Assembly (NCBI RefSeq): GCF_964355755.1
Contig: NC_092676.1
Location: 664,288 to 726,287, forward strand
DNA from: Antedon mediterranea
Lineage: Eukaryota; Echinodermata; Crinoidea; Comatulida; Antedonidae
Length of the DNA: 62,000 nucleotides
Reading direction: 5' to 3'
The notes beneath the pieces are model-generated. The model worked only from the letters and a program-made list of their open reading frames with translations, ran no database searches and was not told the DNA's origin. Every line of letters begins with the position of its first letter. The stretch's first letter is position 1. Of this stretch, positions 9,878-20,473 are shown piece after piece. The translations under genes were made by a program, and so were the position numbers.

Positions 9878-12405
9878 TGATGGCAGACGACAGCGAAGAA
9901 GTACTTCTGATGTATTTGTTATTAAGAAGACAAAAAGGTCGACAAAAAAGACGTAGATTGTGGGTACACCCAATTTAATGAATCTAGGGCAATGTATGGG
10001 GAATTCCAAACATTGTTCAGAGAATTGTCTTCTCATGAAGACAAATTTTATGAATACTTCAGAATGTCAGAGCAACAGTTCTATACTATTTTAGACTTGG
10101 TACGAGGTAAAATACAAAAGGAAGACACCTTTTTTAGAAAGAGTGTAAGTGCAAATGAAAGGCTAGCAATATGTCTTAGGTAAGTATATAATTCTTAAAT
10201 ATAATAAATTAATTGAGCACTAATCATAATTAGTTAGTACTACAGGCCACTAACTAGAGCAGGCCTCTCTAGCGCCTAGGGTACAGTAGTACCTACTTTA
10301 GTAACAGCCTAGGCCTAGTAGTAGCACTAGGCATAGTACTACTACAAGACTAGGGTGAGTTACAACTAATTACTATAGACCTAGGCCAAGACCACTACTG
10401 ATCAGTAACCCCACATTTTCGGCATTAATATTGCTGTGAGATTATTTTGTTAAATTTAAAAAATGAAATAAAAGTTAAGTAATAAATACCCAAACAAAGG
10501 AGACCTCAACACTGGTTAATTCAAAATTAAAAACGTTTATTTTAATTGCCTTCTTTGAAGTATTGCCAGCTAAATTAAAATATTTAAAATACTGCAATTT
10601 TAAAGATATAGTGTCATCCCGGAAAAATACAAGTTAATTTATTTTTCTTGTCAATGTTGCTAATGTACAAAAACAACATTTTCAACAACCCGAAAGTGTT
10701 GTGGAACAATAATAATAATCAATTTTTATACAATTATTTTTATAAAATAAAGTCAAATTTAACAATAAAATTTAAAACCTAAAGCAAATACTCTATCTCA
10801 GCCTCATGGACCAATTTGTGAATTTTAAATCGGATGTCAGCCCTGGCCCTTTCAGGCAGTTTTCTTAAAATTTCGGCCATTGACAAAAAAAAAACAATGA
10901 ATGTTGTCTTTCTTGTTTTCTTTCTGATCTTCCAGATACTTCCAAATTGATTTGTCAATGTCAACACTGTCACTGTCATCTGGTAACTTTCTTTTTTTTG
11001 GTGTGGGTTTTTGTGTAGATGTGTGTGGCAAGTCTGGAATGTCCTCATCACTAATACTAGTATTGCTTTTACTTAATACTAATAGTTCACTTGGACTATT
11101 GAGGTTACTTGAGGTCCTGAAATGAAAAACAATTGTTAATGGTCTACAGACTTATATTACCTTTGATGTGATACATTTGAACCACAGGCAAAATGTTCAT
11201 TTGTTTAGTAAATATATTATGTTGTTTACTATTTATACAGAAGTGAATTAATTATTATTATTAACATTCGATTTTACTTACTCTCTGTGTTGGATAAATG
11301 GTTTTAAAAAGGACAAGATGTCTTCGAATTTGTACTTTTTTATGTACTTTTTGGCATCTCCACTTTTAGATGCAGCTTTTCGTTTACTGCTGCTGTAAGC
11401 ATCCCTGATGTTGCCCCATTTCTTGCGTGCCAAGTCTCCTGTAAATATAACAAAAAAATGTAGTTTTAAAAATAACATTGAAAATATAAATATCATGTAA
11501 ACAACTACTGTAGTACAACTAATTAATAGTTACAATAAACATTTTTATCTATTTTTTTTGTGTTGAAACGTTATACAAATCAACACATTGCATACTGCAC
11601 AGTACATTTTAAAGTCAAGGAATAAATTAAAACCATTTATCTTTTTTTTACAGATACTTGGCTACTGGAGACTCGTACAAAACTATTTCTTTTAGTTACA
11701 GAGTCGGAAAATCAACCATTGTCAACATTGTGCCTGAGGTGTGTGATGCTATTTGGCAATGCATGCACCCTCAATATATGCCTGTTCCAACAGAAAATGA
11801 ATGGAAAGAAGTAGCAGCTGCATTCGAAACAAGGTGGCAGTTCCCAAACTGTGTTGGGGCCATAGATGGGAAACATGTTGTTATTCAAGCCCCACCATAT
11901 ACAGGATCAACCTTCTTCAATTACAAAGGTACTTTTTCTGTAGTACTGATGGCTCTGGTAGATGCCATGTACCGTTTCATACTGATTGATGTTGGGAGCA
12001 TATGGTTCCCAAAGTGACGCTGGCATATTTGCAAAAAGTGCAATGGGCAAAGCGATACAAGCCCATCAATTGGCCTTTCCAGCTGATAAAGAATTGCCAA
12101 ATGCACCAGAGCTTGGTAAAGTTCCCTATGTCATTATTGGGGATGAGGCATTTCCACTGAAATCAAATATAATGAGATCTTATTCTGGCAGTGAACTTGA
12201 TGACAGCAAACGAATTTACAACTACAGACTTTCTAGAGCCCGGAGGATAGTGGAAAATGCATTTGGCTTTTTGGCAGCAAGGTGGCGTGTCTACCAAAGG
12301 CGAATGCAATTACAGCAACACAATGTGGACAAAATAATCAAAGCTACATGTGTACTGCACCATTTTTTACAGAAGACGGGTGACACTGTATCAATGCACA
12401 AGTAG
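9878..12405 (+). pseudogene. Harbinger DDE transposase, two frameshifts
   Basis: Exon 1 runs from the ATG near 9878-9881 (MADDSEEVLLMYLL...) to 10181, where CTTAG meets a GTAAGT donor. Exon 2 starts after TTTTTTTACAG near 11654 and ends at 12405. The protein shows the family pattern: WVHPI near the N-terminus, an HTH-like SYRVGKSTIVNIV, then DDE motifs GAIDGKH (first Asp), GSQSDAGIF (second Asp) and RRIVENAFGFL (Glu). One extra T near 9976 gives a stop right after WVHPI, and one extra G near 11993 breaks the frame between ILIDVG and GAYGSQSD. Two one-base insertions in an otherwise clean gene imply fairly recent inactivation, or sequence errors in homopolymer-like sites. Confidence 0.85.
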
Positions 12406-13466
12406 ATTCTCAAAGGTCTGCACATCATAAAGTCATTCAGAACCTGCGTTTAACAGGAAATCATGCCTCAAATGACGCAATAGCAGTCAGGCACACATTC
12501 AAAGAGTACTTTATGTCACCAGCGGGTGAAGTGCCATGGTAAAGGGATGCTTGTTTTGGCAAAGCAGTTTAATTATTCATTATGAAATAAAATAGTAGAT
12601 GAAATGAGATACATTTCATTATTATTAATTAATAATATTATAATAATGCCTAACAAAAAATGGTTGGTTTGCTGTAACATTGTGAAAATTATTGTGGAGG
12701 GGCTGGTGTAAAAAAGATTTTGTCATTAAATATGTTATGTTTAAAATAATTTCATATCATAGTAATATATTTTAGTTTTAAATTACATTTCAGAGTTGGG
12801 AAAAAACATCTTTTTATTATTTTAATATATTTTAAATGATATGACTTAAACTTGAATATATTTGTTAAAAATCTTGTAATTGAATAAAATATATTGTGAA
12901 GATTATTATGCAATATTACTATCTATAGTACTACTACTAATATTGATACTCTATTAATTATTCAAGAGTAATAATAATATTATATATATTATATATATTA
13001 TATTTGTTAATGTTGTAATTGAATAAAATCTATTGTGAAGATTATTATGCAATATTACTAGTAGTACTACTAGGCCTAGTTTTTTTAATTATTTTTCATT
13101 CCATAAATCACATTCTGTGGCCTACGCTTACTAGTTAGGCCAAGCTGGTCCACCACATGATAATTGGTTGACAGTCGTACCCGTGCGCGCGCTCTGACTG
13201 ATATCTGCGGACTACTGTATACTACTACATAGGCCTAGTACTACTACCTAGGCCTAGGCCTAGAAATTACAGACGCCCGCCTAGCTTGGAATAATAGCTG
13301 TTAGTTATTCACTTACCAGTCATTCCAACCCTCTCGCCAATCTCGTTCCATATATCATTTTTTTAAATGTTGTTTTTGTATTCGGCGTGTCCCTTGTCAT
13401 ACAGAACTGTGTTATTTGAACGTTCAAAATCAGTGTTTCCAAAACAACGTCTGATGTTGTGTCAGC
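10779..13466 (-). pseudogene. Harbinger accessory MADF-BESS protein, degraded
   Basis: There are three minus-strand exons. The first lies at about 13318-13466, starts ATGGCTGACAC and ends at a GTAAGT donor; it carries a MADF beginning (NDIWNEIGERVGM) interrupted by a frame change and an in-frame TAA. The second is about 11281-11440 (ARKKWGNIRDAY...YKFEDILSFL), the typical MADF C-terminal half. The third is about 10779-11116 and ends with a BESS-like segment (LPERARADIRFKIHKLVHE). A T-run near 10885 shifts the frame inside exon 3. These Myb/MADF partners recruit Harbinger transposase to the nucleus and the element ends; this copy should not make a full protein. Confidence 0.7.
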
Positions 13467-13710
13467 CATCGCGCCACAGAGGAGGAGAGGAGGAGTGGAG
13501 AAATTCACTGTTGATGACAGGTATGACGTACCATCATCTGATTGGCTAAAAACAAAATTATCGGGCGATACAAAAAAAAAAATCGCTAAAGAAGCCATTC
13601 GACCGATTTGGCTCCCGATGACCGTCTCGATTATCGCTCTAGTGTGACCGCCCCCGCTCTTATGCACTATACCGATATTTTTGTATCGATATCGGTCTAA
13701 AATATCGGTA

Positions 13711-13726
13711 AGGTGTGACCGGGCCT
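13711..13726 (-). repeat. Harbinger right terminal inverted repeat
   Basis: AGGTGTGACCGGGCCT, the complement of the left end, followed by the TAA target duplication. Confidence 0.9.
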
Positions 13727-15380
13727 TAAGAGATGTGAACATGTTCTTAGTTGTTATCAAAAGGAACATAATGTGATTCCATTTAAGATCGCTGTAGATG
13801 AGTTTAATCACAATGTTACAGAAGTTATGAAAAGTGCTGAGGAAATCAAAGAAAAACTAAACGGAACACGTGATACTATAACTAAACAAAGATCAGACTT
13901 TGAATCTCGAATACACATATGCCAAATAGCGATTGACTTACAAGAAGAAAACTTAATCAAAAAGATTCAAGAGAAAACCAGAGCAATGGCGACGGATCTT
14001 AATAAAGTTGACAAAGAAAATAAAGAACTTGTTGATGATAGAGTTAAAAATATTGACTCAACATTGATAAAGGTTAATAAGATGTTGCCAATAATTAACA
14101 CAATGATGAACAAACCAGAAGAAAAAGAAACACTTAAATCTCATGAGGCAAATGTTAATGCTGTTAGAAAAGAAACTCTGGAATTTAAGTATGATGAATC
14201 AATCAAGATAATTGCCCCTACTTTCATTCCATCTAAAAACTTGGATAAGGTGTTAGATTTGGAAGGCATTGGAAAAATGTCAAATGCTGAATGTACATAT
14301 GAGGTGGCTGAAGGTAACAGACTTATTACAGTTACAAAAGGACAGCCATTTGAAGTGAGAGTTGTGTCAAGTTCAGAAGGAGGTGAGACATCTCTATTGA
14401 CTGCAACATTAATTACCAATTCAGGTGAAAAAGTAACCAGAGATGTGAAACTCCAGGAAAATGGAGAGTACAAAATAACAGGAAGATGCTCTAGAGAAGG
14501 AGATTGCAAGATGATGATCACTGCTAGAGCAAAAGAAATCAAAGGATCACCAGTGAATATCAGGGTAGAAGCACTAGGACTTGTACATACTATTGATGAC
14601 ATAGAAAAGCTTAAAGTACATATAAATAAGAATAGAAAAGTTAATGATGTAATATTAGATAAAGATGGATATTTAATTGTAACTAGTTTCAGTAAAGATT
14701 TATTGAAGTTCAACCAAGAACATTCATTTATTAGCAGAATAGAGGTACCAGAAGATGTACAGGTTGTTCGCATGCATCAAATGAGTGATGGTCACATGGT
14801 GTATAGTGATTCCTTGAACAACACTGTTGTCATGTGTGATGATAAATTTAAACAAATTCGTACATTTGGTAAAGGAATATTCAAAACCCCACGTGGATTG
14901 TCAGTAAATAAGGAAACTAGAACCATGTATGTTGCAGATTGGAGTTGTCATTGTGTATTTAAATTCAATGTTGATAGTGGTGAACTTATTGGTAAAATAG
15001 GTTCACAAGGCAGCAAAGAAGGAGAAATAAATTTGCCTGATGGACTTACTCTTACAAAGGATGGGAACCTAATTGTTGTAGACAATCACAGAATACAATT
15101 GTTTGATGCAAATGATAAGTTTATAAGAATTGTTGTAGGCAAAGGTGAGGAAGATGGTTATGTTCATGGTCCCCATTATGTGGCCATAGATTGTGAAGAA
15201 AACATACTGGTATCAAGTAATCACAAATTACAGTTATTTGATAAAAATGGGGCTTTTATTAAACGAATCGATGATGGTGGATTAGATAGGCCTTTTGGAA
15301 TTGCAATAATCTCTAACCAACCAAGAAGGGTAGCTGTAGCAAACTGGGAGACAAACAATGTAAAAATATATAATTATTAG

Positions 15381-15987
15381 TACATTGTTGTTCTATTAAA
15401 TTTCCAGTTGAACTAGCAAACTATTGATCATTACTAAATGTGGGGAGTTTTATACTTTGGCTTTTGTAAAATAGATTGCTATACAGTACGTAATTTCCCA
15501 TAATGGACAAATAAATGAATTGAATTACGATGGTGATGTTTGTAATGTAATAATTCCCTCATTCTATGAATATTGGAGGAACTCATACATAGTTTTAAGA
15601 ACAGAATTCATGACAGTTGTAATAGTCCAATTTAAACCATAGTTAATTCCAATTCAACCTACATCAGTGTTGGTGCAAATCGGTATTTTAGGATATTGTA
15701 TGTTGGCTTTGTGAAAGTTGCTTTATTTTGTATGATTTGTATATGGATATACTATCCGAAATAAAGAAAATAAAATAAAATATAGACGCGAGAACAAATT
15801 TCTTTTCATATATATCTGGAAACAGTGTTCTCTCCAGGATTGAGGTCAACAGTCACAGATTAAACACCCCCACCCCCCTCCCGGCCAACCCTCATCACCT
15901 CATTATTGTAAAACTGTTTATTAAATTTTGTAATTGTATATAGTTTTAAAAAGATCTGAATCAAAATGTTATTACAAATTGACTAAC
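15381..15987. other. Region between TRIM copy C and VPS13 exon 63
   Basis: I looked on the minus strand for the next VPS13 exons and found none. The + strand has AATAAA near 15509 and 15757 that could end TRIM copy C. A C-run (CCCCCACCCCCCTCC) lies at 15867-15882. Otherwise nothing is recognised. Confidence 0.5.
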
Positions 15988-16568
15988 CTGTAATTTTTGC
16001 AGTTTAAAGTGAATGCTTGTGTAGTGTTCAGACTGCCTGTACTGTAACCTCATGGCTGGCTGAGATGTTCTACGCAACTTGCCTTCTACTGGCTTAGACA
16101 TCATCATATTTAATAAATCCGCCTGTAAATAGTAGTATACAATTGTTCTAAACTTGTATAAACACTACGTTGAAAAACTGGTTCTCGTCGGATCACCAAA
16201 GTTAAGCAACGTTGGGCCTGGTTGGATGGGAGACCACCTGGGAATATTGGGTGCTGTATATGAAGCTGGGGTCCCATTAGGCATTTGAAATCAGCACTGC
16301 TGACTCTTATGGCAGCACCTGCATCTAGTATCTGCCTCAGACGTATTGGCCCATGCCTTTCCTCTGGTCAAGGTGGGCACTGGACGAGAGAAGCCCTTGA
16401 TCAATGTTAGGACCAATCAAGGTGCTTTAAACAGTCCTGGCTTTGTTTGTATCAAACCTGTTAGTGGCGGTAATTATCGCTGTTGGTTTTGATTGAATAA
16501 AATAAATAAAATAATTTGAATGTACATTTATTTAGTTTTAGCTAGATTGTAGCTTTGTTTGAAGGGTT

Positions 16569-16599
<31 letters not shown>

Positions 16600-19500
16600 T
16601 TTTTATTTCTCAAATAAAAAAAAAAAAAAAACAGTTAACATTTTCTAAAAATAATAGATAATAGTTTAGTAGTTTAGCATGGCTAAGTATTTGTTTAACT
16701 GGTAATTAATCTTTTTAAAGGGTCTTTCACACCCGTTCCGGCACAATTCTGGTTAGGCGCAGGCAAATCAAATCAATGTTTCATTTTCACAAGCTCCACG
16801 AGGCTATGTGTCAATTGACATGCGCGTAGTCGCGTAAAAACAAATCATTGATGTTCGATTTGATTTTCAGGCACCGGACCGGAACCATGCTGGAACAGGT
16901 GTGAAAGACACTTAAAACAGGGCATGTTTTGATTAATTAAACAACATTACAGATTAAAAAGATTGTATATACATTTGACAGGTAGAATTGCATTTTAAAT
17001 TTTGAATTAATATAAATGATTGGAATAATAAAGCAAAAACATCAGATATTTGTACTTGTGGTCATTTTGAACAATTTTAACTGTTACTAGTGTAGGAAAA
17101 TGTAAGAGTGGAACAACTCTGACATAATTTTGCTTAAACAAGGCCCCAATGGGAAAGAAATGTAATACAGTAATAGTAATAACAAATACTAAAAAAGTTC
17201 TTATTTTTCTTACATCAATAGCATCTTCAATACTAATATTCTCATCGCCATTCTTCCAGCGATCTTCCAAAATGCCAGAGATCTCCATATTCAACATCTT
17301 CCATTTGTCTAACTTCTCCACTTCCCATCTGGCAGGGCTGCTAAACAGCTTCATGTATGCAACCTCCTCATAAGCTGCGTTGATGAGAGAGACGCCAACT
17401 CCTGCTAGGGACACTATCAACTCAAGGTTCGCTTGCTCAGCTTCATTGGCCTACGAGAAAAAGTACATTTACATCACCATTTGACTCGAGCGAGTCAAAT
17501 GGCCGAACGGTTAAGGCAGGGGCACCGTTTACCGTACCTAAAGAGCCAACAACATCGGCAAGGGTTCGAGGCCGACTCGCTCCTAGTTCTGGTGGTGGAA
17601 CAAGTCTTCTCGGATAAGGACTTTGAAACGGAGGTCCAGTGTACACTTTAAAGAACCCAGTTCATTATTCGAGAAGAGTAGGGGGTTACCCCGGTAAACT
17701 GGTTCTCAAAAATTGCCACTGTATCAGGGGGATTACAACCTATCTGATAGGACAGTAATTCATTTACTATTGGTAATCCTTGGCCAGATAGCCTAAAGAC
17801 ATAAAATAAAAAAAAAATAAATAAAATAAATATACAAGGCCAACAGCCATTAAGTCGCGTGCTACAATGCATAGTGATACCGGACCGACAGACAGACCGA
17901 CAGACAGACCGAAAGACAGACAGACCGACCGACATAGTGAACTATACTGACCGAAATTACTGAACATGTTTAAAAATGTTGAAATGTTTAAAAACATTTA
18001 TATTTTTTTAATTTACACGTGCGTAGCCTGTCACTTTTGACGTGCTCGTATAACGTAATTTCGAGTTGAAAAGTAAGTCAAGAAAACAGAAATCGGGCAA
18101 AAAGAGTGCGCAACAACATTTAACGCGCAGTGCGCGCGCAAAAATATGCGCACTCATGGCAATTTTGTAAACGCTTAAAATTGCCTGAAACGTACTCTTA
18201 TTTCATCGAAAATAAATTTTGAAAATTTTAACCGTGCGTACGCATGCGTTACATGCGCTACGCACGTAATTGTATTGCCATATGATGATTTATGCCCTGA
18301 AATTTATGAGTACCAAATTTTATTTAATTGTGATTCATGGTTGTGAAGATATGATTACAAACGTGATTTTGTTAAATCGTGCGTAGACCGCGTAATTTTT
18401 TATTGCGCACCGTGAAAACATAACCACATTGATTCCTGGCCATAAGGAATATACTGTGAAAAATTGACCTAGCTAGATTAAACTGATATCAAGATAAGGT
18501 CAGAAAGCGATAAAACGCATAGTGATACCGGACCGACAGACCGACAGACAGACAGACCGACCAACCGACCGACATAGTGAACTATAGAGTCGCTTCCACG
18601 CGACTAAAAATCATACAATGTTTGTTATATTTGCTTGCAATCTTAATTATTGAACCAACTACTGTATACAAAAGGTCAACTGCCTTGTAGGAAAATGTAT
18701 AAAGATACAAAAACACATTCATTGTATTCATTGCTAACTAAACTCAGGTCTAATATAAAACTACAGGAAAGCATGACGGACACAGAGGATCTCAGGTGAA
18801 AATCCTTTTATTAAAATACTACTGTTTGGAATTTATTGAATTAGCTTGTCTTTTCACTGTAGATAAATAAAAACGTAATGCAAACATATTCATTGTAAAT
18901 TAGATCAGCTAGATTAGTGTATTTATTATATAGGTAAGGTGAGGTAGGGGCAAGGAATGAAGAATAAGAAGCCCAACTAACCACCCCCTCCTTACCTGCA
19001 TAGCTCTCTTTGCTGTACGAGCACTTTGTGTGATTAGGAACACTCGCTGTAACCCATCCAAGTATTAAACCCAATATACAACAGACCTCTCCTTACCTGC
19101 ATAGCTCTCTTTGCTGTACGAGCACTTTGTGTGATTAGGAACACTCGCTGTAACCCATCCAAGTATGAAACCCAATATACAACAGACCTCTCCTTACCTG
19201 CATGGCTCTCTTTGCTGTACGTGCACTTTGTGTGATTAGGAACACTCGCTGTAACCCATCCAAGTATGAAACCCAATATACAACAGACCTCTCCTTACCT
19301 GCATGGCTCTCTTTGCTGTACGTGCACTTTGTGTGATTAGGAACACTCGCTGTAACCCATCCAAGTATGAAACCCAATATACAACAGACCTCTCCTTACC
19401 TGCATGGCTCTCTTTGCTGTACGAGCACTTTGTGTGATTAGGAACACTCGCTGTAACCCATCCAAGTATGAAACCCAATATACAACAGACCTCTCCTTAC

Positions 19501-20473
19501 CTGCATAGCTCTCTTTGCTGTACGAGCACTTTGTGTGATTAGGAACACTCGCTGTAACCCATCCAAGTATGAAACCCAATATACAACAGACCTCTCCTTC
19601 CGGCTCATCAATGGATGCTCTATCATTCCATCTGGAACATCTTCTAAATATCAATAATAAGCAGTAAATGTAGCAGTTACTGTAAATTATATATTTTTTT
19701 AAATATGGAGGCCATTACAACCTTACAAAAGAAGATGCTTATTCAATTGAATAAATATTTTTGATATATTTGTTGTTTTTCCATGTCTTATGAAATATAT
19801 TGGTACTGCATTTTTTTTTCCAATGGTGCACATTTGACCATGTTTGAAATTTGCAAAATATTTGTTTTCATATAATTTTTATTATACTGTATTACTGAAA
19901 ACAATGTGAAAGAATGGCTTAGTGCTATACAGTTAACTGACAAGATCTGAATGCCAACAGTCCAATACTGGCCACTGTGTGAGAACATTTACTATGGAAC
20001 AGGCTTACCAGTAAAAATAAAACAAATAAATAATCACCTTCATCAGTGCTATAGACACTAGTATCATCTTCATCAGCATACATGCCATCTCCACGTAAAC
20101 TACTTCGCCGAATGCTCTCAGTACTTACAGCCAGCTGCCCAAATCCATCCTAAATATCATTTAATATTGAACACGGACATTAGAAATTTTACTGATAAAA
20201 ATTATTAGAAATATTTACATCTTGAAATAAAAAAAAGATCTTTTCATAAGAAACAATAAATTGTTGTGAATTTTATAAATAATAAGTTTTGTTTTACTTT
20301 CTTGTGGACATGCGACACACAACTGAGTCGTACATACCCTGTCTATTGTAGCTTTAACTGATTGCTTGTTTCTGTTGTACAGATTCCACATGAGCACTCT
20401 ATCAAGTGTTGGATCTTCCCACGTGTACAGCAGTGATTCTGATGGACTTACAAACGTCATACTACCAACATTC
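15988..20473 (-). CDS. VPS13: VPS13 exons 59-63 (end of VAB, start of C-terminal region)
   Basis: Exons: 20338-20473, 20038-20149, 19501-19643, 17214-17450, 15988-16122. Exon 59 has VSPSESLLYTWEDPTLDR. Exon 61 carries YWVSYLDGLQRVFLIT; its 3' part is repeated downstream in a 101-bp array. Exon 62 carries LAGVGVSLINAAYEEVAYM and WEVEKLDKWKMLN, the family's conserved GISLVN...EVAYI block. Exon 63 carries LRRTSQPAMRLQYRQSE, equal to the LRRNYLPALKVEY block of VPS13A. A proper donor (CAG-GTTAGT) closes exon 63, so the gene continues to the left, but no further exon is visible in this window. Confidence 0.9.

Larger units (their letters stand above)
9674..13726 (+). mobile_element. PIF/Harbinger DNA transposon, 4,053 bp
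   Basis: The ends are inverted repeats: AGGCCCGGTCACACCT at 9674-9689 and its complement at 13711-13726, with weaker pairing inward (ACCGATA). The element is flanked by TAA at 9671-9673 and 13727-13729, the 3-bp target duplication expected for Harbinger. Removing the element plus one TAA restores the TRIM reading frame at a Cys-Lys-Arg-Cys stretch. Inside are a + strand DDE transposase and a - strand MADF-BESS gene, the usual two-gene set of this superfamily. Both are broken by frameshifts or stops, so this copy is probably not autonomous, although its ends look usable. AT-rich non-coding DNA fills 10190-10780 and 12410-13300. Confidence 0.93.
9186..15380 (+). pseudogene. TRIM-NHL copy C: RING-less and split by a Harbinger transposon
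   Basis: Homology to gene B starts abruptly at about 9186 inside the linker before a B-box. The RING is absent, and the sequence just upstream (about 8960-9180) resembles the 3' flank of another copy, as if a deletion fused the two. Bases 9186-9673 encode two B-box1-like motifs and the start of B-box2 (FYCRTCSKSGCK). The reading is then interrupted by a 4,053-bp insertion and resumes at 13727 (RCEHVLSCYQKEHN) through a coiled coil, a filamin-like domain and NHL blades to VKIYNY at 15380. Both halves are otherwise open: 9087-9725 reads as one frame and 13773-15380 as a 535-aa frame. A truncated NHL protein could be made from the right half if it is transcribed, but this is unsupported. Confidence 0.85.

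Noticed and set aside
13320-13811. 163-codon minus-strand frame across the Harbinger right end
   Set aside because: It mixes the antisense of TRIM copy C with the degraded MADF exon; only the latter part is meaningful.
16182-16262. Functional 5S rRNA gene
   Set aside because: It carries an internal deletion, diverged ends, a fused body and a poly-A-like tail. It is a SINE.
17488-17580. Functional tRNA-Leu/Ser gene
   Set aside because: A and B boxes are present, but no acceptor stem or pol III terminator at the right place; it continues into a SINE body.
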